Notes under the pieces: model-generated
The model's input: only the letters and a program-made list of their open reading frames with translations
The model's database searches: none
Told to the model about the DNA's origin: nothing
Shown here: positions 50,728 through 57,935 of the stretch, piece after piece
How the letters are laid out: each line of letters starts with the position of its first letter
Position numbering within the stretch: the stretch's first letter is position 1
IMG/VR virus record: IMGVR_UViG_3300001450_009970
Coordinates: 1-64,000 of that record
Strand: one strand, 5' to 3'
Length of the DNA stretch: 64,000 bases
Source: a virus
Translations under genes and position numbers: made by a program

Positions 50728-52896
50728 TTATGCGTCGCATCCACCACCCGCACAAGTAAACATTGAATTTTCTGGCCTTTTTGGTGTAGCCTTTGAAGTA
50801 TTTTCCGATGCAGATAACTTTTTATTTTTATCGATTTTTGATTTTGTTCGAGTATAGTAAACACCGGTTTTTAGTCCTTTCTTCCAGGCATAAGTTAATG
50901 CACTTGATATTTTGCTATATTTAGCATCTTTATGATAAACATTCATGCTTTGAGATTGATCAACATATTGGTTTCTAATAATTGCTAAATCTAAAAGAAT
51001 TTTCTGTGGAATTTCCCAAACAGTTTTATATCTATATCTAATATCATCAGGAATTTCCTGAATATTTTGAACACTACCACCATGAGCAATTACCTTATCC
51101 CTAATATCCTGATTCCATAATCCAAGTTCATCTAATTCATTTACTAGATATTTGTTTATAACTATAAATTCACCATCACCAACCATTCTTGTAAAAATAT
51201 TAGAAGTTACAGGTTCAAAACATTCAAATGCTCCTAGTAAAATAGCACTTGATGCAGTTGGCATTAACGCAATTAATAATGAATTACGCATAGGAATAGG
51301 TTCTCCTGCGGGTGCCGGCGACCATCCTTCTATATATGTTTCTCCTTTGCTATATTTACTTCCTTCCCAAGCTGGGTAATTTTTATCTTCTTCTATTGCT
51401 AATATCATGCTTTCTTCGGCTGCAGCTTTATACATTGTTGAAAATATTTCATCGTTATATTTTTTAGCTTCTTCTGATTCAAACGATATTTTCCTTAACG
51501 CAAGAAAATCAGCCATACCAGCAACACCTATTGCAATTGCTCGTTGATCTTCTCCTGCATTTTTACTCCATTCATCAGACCATTTGTTTTTATCAATTAC
51601 ACGATTCAAAGCTCTTACTAAAACCTTTGTAGATTTTGCAATAGATTTCATTGTTTTATGTTCCGCTAAATTTACAGATGCTAATGTACATTGTGGTGTA
51701 TAGCCAGGTTTACTAGCTTGCATGATTTCAATGCATAAATTAGATTGTCCAATAACGCCTATGTTATCTTGCATATTTACTTTATTGGCATTATCCTTGT
51801 AGAACACGTATGGCGTACCAGATTCAACACAGGATCTAATAATTGCATCCCATATTCTTTTAGCTGGTAATTCAGTTCCTAATCCTAGCTCAACCGCTTT
51901 ATTATATTCATCTTTTAGTTCCGATCCATGTAAATCGTAGAATGGTTTTAATCCGGCTAATTTAATATCATTAGGACAAAACACATAATACGGCGTTTCA
52001 TTTGTTAAAGATTCCATAAATATATCATCAACTGAAACCGCCGTAAATAAATCTCTAGCTCTATTTAATTCTTCACCTATTGGCAATCTTAATTCTAAGA
52101 ATTCTAAAATATCCGCATGCCAAGTTGAAAGATAAAGAGCACAACTACCAGATCTATTTCCTTGTTTATAGAATCTCATGTGCGATTGAACCATATCAGA
52201 AAATCTTACAACACCACCAGCAAATCCTTTGAAACTTGACACCATACTTTTTGAGCTTCGTAATCTATCGATACAAAGTCCTATCCCTGATCCTTCTTTA
52301 GATCCGTGTGAAATTTTATCTAGGGTTTCATTGATTCCTTCTATACTATCATCTTTTAATGTAGTCAAGTTACAGCTAATCATTCCATTTCGTCCTTCAA
52401 TACCAGAATTAGATAATGTAGGCGTAGCAAAATTTATTTGCTTTGCATACAATTGATCGAGTAATTTTCTTCTTTCTTTAAATGACTCAGGATAAAGATG
52501 ATTAGCAACTCTATTATGCATCATAGATGGTATTTCAACTGGAACACCATCATCATTCTTTTTTGAATATTTTGTAAGAAACGTCGAAGCCGCAAATGAA
52601 TCAAATTTTTCATCTACAGCTTTTGTTTCAACTTCCAGTATTTTTGCCTGCCTCGTAATTAAAATTCTACCACCAAGAGTTGAATAATCTTGATGTTCGA
52701 TTTGTAAATCCGCTGCTTGAAAAGCAATAATCTCATCAATATCAGTTGCAGTCATTTCATCTTTAATGTGCGGTACAACTCTTTGAAAAAGCTTGTCCGG
52801 ATTAACATTAAGACCTTTTGATTGTCTTTTTAATCTTGTGAGAATTTTATTTGGCATGAACGATTGTCTCGTTCCATCACGTTTAATTATCTTCAT
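50728..52896 (-). CDS. nrdA: ribonucleotide reductase large subunit (class I)
   Basis: A 722-residue protein. An ATP-cone starts the protein (MKIIKRDGTRQSFMPNKILT). The active-site region has ATPTLSNSGIEGRNGMISCN, GSGIGLCIDRLRSSKS, the SGSCALYLSTWHADILEFLE loop, SNLCIEIMQAS (N-x-C-x-E) and MPTASSAILLGAFECFEP. The C-terminal redox tail ends TCAGGGCDA with two Cys. It reduces ribonucleotides together with the NrdB-like product encoded just upstream. Confidence 0.93.
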   Translation of the reverse strand: MKIIKRDGTRQSFMPNKILTRLKRQSKGLNVNPDKLFQRVVPHIKDEMTATDIDEIIAFQAADLQIEHQDYSTLGGRILITRQAKILEVETKAVDEKFDSFAASTFLTKYSKKNDDGVPVEIPSMMHNRVANHLYPESFKERRKLLDQLYAKQINFATPTLSNSGIEGRNGMISCNLTTLKDDSIEGINETLDKISHGSKEGSGIGLCIDRLRSSKSMVSSFKGFAGGVVRFSDMVQSHMRFYKQGNRSGSCALYLSTWHADILEFLELRLPIGEELNRARDLFTAVSVDDIFMESLTNETPYYVFCPNDIKLAGLKPFYDLHGSELKDEYNKAVELGLGTELPAKRIWDAIIRSCVESGTPYVFYKDNANKVNMQDNIGVIGQSNLCIEIMQASKPGYTPQCTLASVNLAEHKTMKSIAKSTKVLVRALNRVIDKNKWSDEWSKNAGEDQRAIAIGVAGMADFLALRKISFESEEAKKYNDEIFSTMYKAAAEESMILAIEEDKNYPAWEGSKYSKGETYIEGWSPAPAGEPIPMRNSLLIALMPTASSAILLGAFECFEPVTSNIFTRMVGDGEFIVINKYLVNELDELGLWNQDIRDKVIAHGGSVQNIQEIPDDIRYRYKTVWEIPQKILLDLAIIRNQYVDQSQSMNVYHKDAKYSKISSALTYAWKKGLKTGVYYTRTKSKIDKNKKLSASENTSKATPKRPENSMFTCAGGGCDA

Positions 52897-52906
52897 GTTT
52901 TATATT

Positions 52907-53866
52907 TTAAAATTCTTCGTCGTCAAATATTCCTTCGTTTGATACTGGTACATCTACTCGTGTATATCCACCACCTGTTCTTCTTTCAAAGAAATTATTC
53001 TTTGAATCTAATCCTATCTTTTTCATAAAGTCTAAAGGATTTCTTGTATTAAAATGTGTTTCGCCAGTAAAGTCATTTAAAACTATGTCTGTTACAAATT
53101 CAACATATTCTATCATCATTTCTTTTGTCATTCCTTGTAATCCACTAGGCAAACTTTCATTTACAAATGTCTTTTCAGTTTCTGAACAGGATAAAATAAT
53201 TTCTGTAATTCTTTCTTTAGATGGCTTATATTCATCTTTAACATAATCCTTAAATAGCTGTAATGCAAATTCATAATGAAATGATTCATCACTTAATATT
53301 AATTCATTCATTTCAGCAAGTCCAGGCATTTTTTGTCTGCTTCTAAACCAGAATACACCAGCAAAAACAGATGAAAATGCAATTCCTTCAACACAAGCAA
53401 AAGCAATTAATTTTTCTATAAATGTACCATTATCTAACCAATGTTCAGCCCATGATGCTTTTGCATTTACAGATTTATTGGTTGACATAGAATCAAATAA
53501 TTCCTTCTTTTCATGCGGATCAGTAATATAGGTATCAATAAGCAATGCATATCCATTAGCATGTACTTGTTCTATAAACATTTGATGATTATAATAGTAT
53601 TTAGCCTCGGATATATCTATATTGTCTATTACATTTTTTGAAAGATTATCAATAACCAATCCGTCAGATATAGTAAAAAATGCCAATATGTTTTTTAAAT
53701 AAAACTTCTCGTCATCATTTAATTCATCATAATTATCTTGTGCTAAACTTACTTCTTCAGCCACCCAAGTTTGTTTTTCTGCAGATTTATAAGCATCCCA
53801 TAAATCTTGATTCTTAATAGGAAATATTGAATATCGCTTTTCGATATCGGCGTTTTTTAGATACAT
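52907..53866 (-). CDS. nrdB: ribonucleotide reductase small subunit (class I)
   Basis: A 319-residue protein with the diiron ligands of R2: VAEEVSLAQDNYD (D/E region), YYNHQMFIEQVHANGYALLI (E and H), FACVEGIAFSSVFAGVFWFR and LILSDESFHYEFALQLF (E-x2-H). The C-terminal DFMKKIGLDSKNNFFERRTG then TRVDV precedes an acidic tail, FDDEEF, that should dock to the large subunit. Confidence 0.93.
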   Translation of the reverse strand: MYLKNADIEKRYSIFPIKNQDLWDAYKSAEKQTWVAEEVSLAQDNYDELNDDEKFYLKNILAFFTISDGLVIDNLSKNVIDNIDISEAKYYYNHQMFIEQVHANGYALLIDTYITDPHEKKELFDSMSTNKSVNAKASWAEHWLDNGTFIEKLIAFACVEGIAFSSVFAGVFWFRSRQKMPGLAEMNELILSDESFHYEFALQLFKDYVKDEYKPSKERITEIILSCSETEKTFVNESLPSGLQGMTKEMMIEYVEFVTDIVLNDFTGETHFNTRNPLDFMKKIGLDSKNNFFERRTGGGYTRVDVPVSNEGIFDDEEF

Positions 53867-53897
53867 CTTGTTAATTTATTTTGTTAGTTTATGTTAA

Positions 53898-54377
53898 TTA
53901 ATAATTACGTGCTTGGCGATCTTTATTTTCAGCCGCTTTAGCAAAATAAAATGAAAAAATTTCTTCAGGCGTAAATCCAATTGATATAGGAAAGTTAAGC
54001 ATGAAATGTAGAATATCTATCCATTCCATAAACAATTCCTTACGATCTCCGTCACTTAAATCACTTATTTTTTTATCTTTATATGAATCATGTTTTGATT
54101 TCCAATATTTCCAAACTGCATTACCATCACCATCTTTAATTCCTCCTAAAGCATCCATCATTTCATGCATTTCATCCTGAACTGCAAATGTATTAGTCAT
54201 CCAGAAATCTTTTATTTCTCGAATTGTCATGTTTTCAAAATCAAATCCGTATGTATTTTCTTGCATTTCCTTTTGATGATTATAAATTGCAGCAAAAGTA
54301 TCTACGCCATTTTTCATTGCCTCAGTATGTAATTCGTTTACTTTAAGGTCTTTGCATTCATTATCAATATTCGCCAT
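53898..54377 (-). CDS. dimeric dUTPase-like pyrophosphatase (all-alpha NTP-PPase fold)
   Basis: A 159-residue protein. NTFAVQDEMHEMMDALGGIK gives the E-x2-E of the all-alpha NTP pyrophosphatase fold, and RKELFMEWIDILHFMLNFPI the second E-x2-D pair; FYFAKAAENKDRQARNY matches the C-terminal motif of dimeric dUTPases. It would remove dUTP and supply dUMP. It sits between polymerase N-part and NrdB, so a nucleotide-supply role fits. Confidence 0.8.
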   Translation of the reverse strand: MANIDNECKDLKVNELHTEAMKNGVDTFAAIYNHQKEMQENTYGFDFENMTIREIKDFWMTNTFAVQDEMHEMMDALGGIKDGDGNAVWKYWKSKHDSYKDKKISDLSDGDRKELFMEWIDILHFMLNFPISIGFTPEEIFSFYFAKAAENKDRQARNY

Positions 54378-54380
54378 AAT

Positions 54381-55790
54381 TTACTTGTTTTTAAGTTGTT
54401 CTTTTAATTTTACTAATTCAATTTCTAAAAATAAATGTCGTTTCTTAAGTGTTTTTCTTTGACCATATAATTCACCTAGCACCTGTTTTAATATAGAATC
54501 TCCTTCATTTTTAAATACTGCACCAGTGGATGACACAATTAAAGATTTATCTTTTCGTTTTTCTTCAATTTCATTTTGATCGCTTAATTTTTCAACAAAT
54601 ACTTCAGGAGATATATTTATTTGGCGCATTACGGAAGGATATAGTGAAGCAAAATCAAAGCATGCCACTGCATCATAAAGACCAGGTACTGGTTGCTTTA
54701 CATAAGCACCTTCATAAGCACCTGTTACTTTAGATGTATATTCATCCGCAATAACCATATTATTTTGATAAAACTTTTTAAACATTAATGCTTCAGTAAG
54801 ATTTACTGCAGAACTCGCTTTATAGATAGTTAGATTATTTAATGCCGCTACAGAAAGAATTGTATTAACAGTCTTTAGTTTTCTATGAATCAATGTTACT
54901 AATCCTGCATCAGCAGCATTATAAGCAACATATTTTAAATAGTCATTTTCATACATATCCTGTATCGATCCTTGATATTTTACTTTATTAATACCAAGAA
55001 CCTGTCGGCCTGCAGTATCTAATGAATGATTTTCTTTTGGTGAAACAGTCCTATCGTATGACTTATAAATTTCCATGTAATCTATCATTCCTAGATGAAT
55101 AGGCAGATCTCCGCGATATGATAATTCATTTACTGGTGATGCAATTGCTGGATCGATTCCAAGATTTCTAGCTCGTTTAGTTAAATAGGCCCAGTCAAAT
55201 CTAAACCAGTTCCAACCTGTTACAAGTGCAAATTTAGGAAGCATCTTTGAAAAGAATGTATATAACATATCAAATTCAGTTTCAAAGCAAATATATTTAA
55301 ATTTAAATGTAAGGCCTAATTTAGCAAAATGTTCATCAATCATAACTTGAACTCGTGATTGATCCGCTTGACTCATTGGTTTCCAACCTAATACAATAGC
55401 TTGTAAATCATCAGTTGTTACAGCAATAGTAGTAACACGTTCTTTAGCTATTTCAGTATTCGGGAATCCATCAATTACTTCGGTTTCAATATCAATAGAA
55501 CTCATCTTAGGAAAATTGACAGCCGTAATTACATCTTTATCTTCTTTAGGAAGGTTTTCAATAATTTCATAGATATCAAATTTAGATAATTTACCTTTGA
55601 CTGGCCTTACTTTCTTAACTGATTTACCATCCCAGTTTTTAAATTCATCAGATTTATTTGGATCTGTATCTGCACATACTTTCCAGGATTTGAAATTAGA
55701 AATATCGAATTTTTTAATTTGCTTATTTCCTTTAGCATCAAAAAATGAAATATTCAATGCGCCATATTGTTTTTGAATATCTAATATCAT
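54381..55790 (-). CDS. 43A: DNA polymerase, N-terminal part (split gp43, exonuclease and motif A)
   Basis: A 469-residue protein with exonuclease motifs SSIDIETEV (Exo I), TGWNWFRFDWAYLTKRA (Exo II) and YVAYNAADAGLV (Exo III), followed by polymerase motif A VACFDFASLYPSVMRQINIS. It ends in a basic coiled-coil-like tail (LKKRHLFLEIELVKLKEQLK) that corresponds to part of the fingers. Motifs B and C are in the gene at 48692-49864, about 4.5 kb downstream. Starts in an ATGA overlap with a zinc-ribbon gene. Confidence 0.92.
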   Translation of the reverse strand: MILDIQKQYGALNISFFDAKGNKQIKKFDISNFKSWKVCADTDPNKSDEFKNWDGKSVKKVRPVKGKLSKFDIYEIIENLPKEDKDVITAVNFPKMSSIDIETEVIDGFPNTEIAKERVTTIAVTTDDLQAIVLGWKPMSQADQSRVQVMIDEHFAKLGLTFKFKYICFETEFDMLYTFFSKMLPKFALVTGWNWFRFDWAYLTKRARNLGIDPAIASPVNELSYRGDLPIHLGMIDYMEIYKSYDRTVSPKENHSLDTAGRQVLGINKVKYQGSIQDMYENDYLKYVAYNAADAGLVTLIHRKLKTVNTILSVAALNNLTIYKASSAVNLTEALMFKKFYQNNMVIADEYTSKVTGAYEGAYVKQPVPGLYDAVACFDFASLYPSVMRQINISPEVFVEKLSDQNEIEEKRKDKSLIVSSTGAVFKNEGDSILKQVLGELYGQRKTLKKRHLFLEIELVKLKEQLKNK

Positions 55791-56017
55791 ATATCTTCTA
55801 ATTTATCGTTAGGAAATTTAGGAGTAAATTCATCATTTATGTGACCACAGGATGCACATGCGAGTACAGGCATAGGAACAATTTGATCTTTATCGGATGC
55901 CATTATTATTTTTGAAATTCTTCGTAAAAACGTTTTATTCTCAAATACATCATGGCTGCATTCATCACAAGTAACAGGTGTTGACATCATGATGTGTTGC
56001 ATTGGATTGTCTATCAT
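55787..56017 (-). CDS. small zinc-ribbon protein (76 aa)
   Basis: PVTCDECSHDVFENKTFLRR and VLACASCGHINDEFTPKFPN form a C-x2-C ... C-x2-C ribbon. Overlaps the polymerase N-part gene by 4 bp and is the first gene behind a TGAAACA promoter. Small ribbon proteins of this type are common in T4-like phages; function unknown. Confidence 0.7.
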   Translation of the reverse strand: MIDNPMQHIMMSTPVTCDECSHDVFENKTFLRRISKIIMASDKDQIVPMPVLACASCGHINDEFTPKFPNDKLEDI

Positions 56018-56032
56018 ATAATTTTGATTTAA

Positions 56033-56064
56033 TTATTATATTCCTAGCAAGCTTCTATGTTTCA
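56033..56064 (-). promoter_or_regulatory. middle-class promoter (TGAAACA-N17-TATAAT)
   Basis: TGAAACA, 17 bases after GAAACA, perfect TATAAT, about 18 bases before the zinc-ribbon ATG. It probably drives the zinc-ribbon, polymerase N-part and nucleotide-metabolism genes. Confidence 0.65.
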
Positions 56065-56074
56065 TCTAGACTAT

Positions 56075-56101
56075 CAATCCTGAATAAAAAATTCAGGATT
56101 G
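56075..56101 (-). terminator. hairpin between late and replication blocks
   Basis: Perfect 11-bp stem CAATCCTGAAT / ATTCAGGATTG with a 5-base A loop, about 65 bases after the stop of the 212-residue gene. No T-run on the minus strand, so it may act as a processing or pause structure. Confidence 0.55.
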
Positions 56102-56164
56102 TAGTTACTATATTAAGTTTATAAAAGTGTATTAGATTGTATCAGATGTCTTCATGTTACTTCA

Positions 56165-56803
56165 TTAATCAATACCCATTACGTTATTAAAACCTTGCTG
56201 TTTCAAAGCTTTTATTCCGTTATCTTGATGTCTTTTATTTTCACCTTCAACTTCGTAATATCCGCCATTTGCATCAACATGAGCTTTAATTTTTTTAGAT
56301 GCAAAGTATTTTTCAATATATAATAATTGTTGAGACCTATTAAAATCTCTAAATTCATTATGATCGAATTCCATTGATTCATTTACGAATCTTGAGAATT
56401 TCATAAATGCTGATTCATCTACTTCATCCTCGTCTTCATCATCAATATCGCCATTTAAGCTATGAATTTTATCACCACTTCCGTTAGGTAATCCACCGTC
56501 GGCTCCAGGCATTGAAGTAGGACCCATTCCATTTACATTTCCTGGAGTTACTTCTTCTATCAATTGATCATTATCAAATTTTATGGCTGAAGTTGTATTA
56601 TAATCACTAATTCTTGATTTAATACCATAAAGATCCATCATCATTTTAACAACAGTAGAACCTTTCTTTTTATCTTTCAATTGAAAGTAAGTTACTTTAT
56701 CATTTGATTGAGATATTATTTGACTCACATATTGACTCAACTCTTTAGAAATATCTAATGCTGAATCACCTGATAATTGTCCTTTAAAGTTTGATTCGTT
56801 CAT
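56165..56803 (-). CDS. protein with major-capsid-like NGMG...GSGDK motif and internal CTS-like core
   Basis: A 212-residue protein. Residues 85-115 read PGNVNGMGPTSMPGADGG then NGSGDKIHSL, closely paralleling the mature N-terminus of the major capsid protein encoded here (GGVNGMGATKFPGPPG, GSGDKAHTLL). An internal FMKFSRFVNESM resembles the CTS tag. An acidic linker (DIDDEDEDEVDES) separates the two. The C-terminus is a small alpha/beta domain ending QQGFNNVMGID. Probably a head protein; which one is unclear. Confidence 0.6.
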   Translation of the reverse strand: MNESNFKGQLSGDSALDISKELSQYVSQIISQSNDKVTYFQLKDKKKGSTVVKMMMDLYGIKSRISDYNTTSAIKFDNDQLIEEVTPGNVNGMGPTSMPGADGGLPNGSGDKIHSLNGDIDDEDEDEVDESAFMKFSRFVNESMEFDHNEFRDFNRSQQLLYIEKYFASKKIKAHVDANGGYYEVEGENKRHQDNGIKALKQQGFNNVMGID

Positions 56804-56809
56804 ATTGAT

Positions 56810-57547
56810 TTATTTTTTATAAGGAGCTCTAACATCGATTTTACCGCCACTTAATTCTTTTGCAACTTTATCAACCTGTTCTGGTTCAATCTTTGGCATA
56901 TCCGCTCTTGGTGGTGCACCTTCTGGTGGTCCAACTCTTTGAATAGCAGCTAAGGCTTTTGCAATTGTAGCTTCACCTCTTTTTTCAAACCAAGCAATAG
57001 CTTTTTCTTTATTATAGAATTTTTTATCCATTCCTTCACCGTCATAGATTGCAGCTTTAACATTATCCATAGTTGATGTGAAAATATTAGCATCTCCAGC
57101 AACAGCTAGACCTCTTTTATTTCCTAATGCATCTCCGGCAGCTCTAAGAACTGGAACTAAATCACCAATATTTAATTCAGATTGTACTCCTGTTACTTTT
57201 GCAGAAGGATTGTTGAACATTGTAGCAGCCCATCTATGATGACCATCTAGAATTCTGTTATCTTGTGAAATAACAGCACCAAGATCTCCACCTTCAACTC
57301 CTACAATAGCCATACTTAATGCCTTAGCTAAATAAACTGCATCCTGTGATGGCTTTAATGATTTAGCTGGAATAGAAGCTTTTTTAGTTACTACTACATC
57401 GTCTTGAGTATCTCCATCTTTTTTACCAGCTTTAAAAAATTCCTTGTCATTTTTATTTCCAGGATTTGGAAATTTTGATGGATCGATTTCTTTAGTTTTT
57501 AAGCTTTCATTAATAACGAATTGCTCAAATGATATTAATTTTTTCAT
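56810..57547 (-). CDS. CTS-tagged protein with ParB/sulfiredoxin-like domain
   Basis: A 245-residue protein with tag MKKLISFEQFVINES. Residues about 70-125 (LKPSQDAVYLAKALSMAIVG, GDLGAVISQDNRILDGHHRW) match the ParB N-terminal fold, whose G-H-H-R loop binds nucleotide. Later GLAVAGDANIFTSTMDNVKA and helices follow. ParB-like nuclease or CTPase activity in a packaged protein would be unusual; only the fold motif is visible. A GATAAATAAAAT late-like box precedes the start. Confidence 0.72.
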   Translation of the reverse strand: MKKLISFEQFVINESLKTKEIDPSKFPNPGNKNDKEFFKAGKKDGDTQDDVVVTKKASIPAKSLKPSQDAVYLAKALSMAIVGVEGGDLGAVISQDNRILDGHHRWAATMFNNPSAKVTGVQSELNIGDLVPVLRAAGDALGNKRGLAVAGDANIFTSTMDNVKAAIYDGEGMDKKFYNKEKAIAWFEKRGEATIAKALAAIQRVGPPEGAPPRADMPKIEPEQVDKVAKELSGGKIDVRAPYKK

Positions 57548-57565
57548 GTTTAAAAGTATTTATTT

Positions 57566-57577
57566 TATTTATCTTGT
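57566..57577 (-). promoter_or_regulatory. late promoter element AGATAAATAAAAT
   Basis: About 20 bases before ATG 57547 on the minus strand; variant with AAATAAA in place of TATAAA. Confidence 0.4.
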
Positions 57578-57589
57578 TCTATATGTAGT

Positions 57590-57904
57590 TTAGTCATAAA
57601 CTACTGCACCATCATCACCATAAGTAAATACTGCGGTTTCACCTTCTAGATCTAAAGCAATTACATCTTCATCAGGCTCTAAAAAATCTCCGGCAGTTCC
57701 AGAATCGTCATATTTTTTAAGGTCTTTCATCTTGCCTTTAGCAATAACATTATAGACATCTCCATGATAATCCTCAGCTTTATCACCAACCTTTACTTTA
57801 TTAAAAGGCTTTATTTTTTTAGCTTCATTAACTTCATCGTTAGTTGATTCTTTTAAATTATAAGATTCATTTACAAAATCTTCAAATGATTCAATATTTC
57901 TCAT
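57590..57904 (-). CDS. CTS-tagged internal protein (104 aa)
   Basis: Tag MRNIESFEDFVNES followed by YNLKESTNDEVNEAKKIKPF, where VNE is a second possible cut. The body is a small beta domain (VKVGDKAEDYHGDVYNVIAK; EDVIALDLEGETAVFTYGDD), SH3/KOW-like in appearance. The same kind of small beta domain recurs inside the 741-residue polyprotein gene immediately upstream. Confidence 0.72.
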   Translation of the reverse strand: MRNIESFEDFVNESYNLKESTNDEVNEAKKIKPFNKVKVGDKAEDYHGDVYNVIAKGKMKDLKKYDDSGTAGDFLEPDEDVIALDLEGETAVFTYGDDGAVVYD

Positions 57905-57923
57905 ATTTATTTATTTATTTGTT

Positions 57924-57935
57924 TTATTTATCTTA
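57924..57935 (-). promoter_or_regulatory. late promoter element AGATAAATAAAAC
   Basis: About 20 bases before ATG 57904 on the minus strand. Confidence 0.4.

Noticed and set aside
50728-54377. Homing endonuclease or intron responsible for the split polymerase
   Set aside because: The genes between the two parts are NrdA, NrdB, clamp and dUTPase; no GIY-YIG, HNH or LAGLIDADG motif is seen in them.
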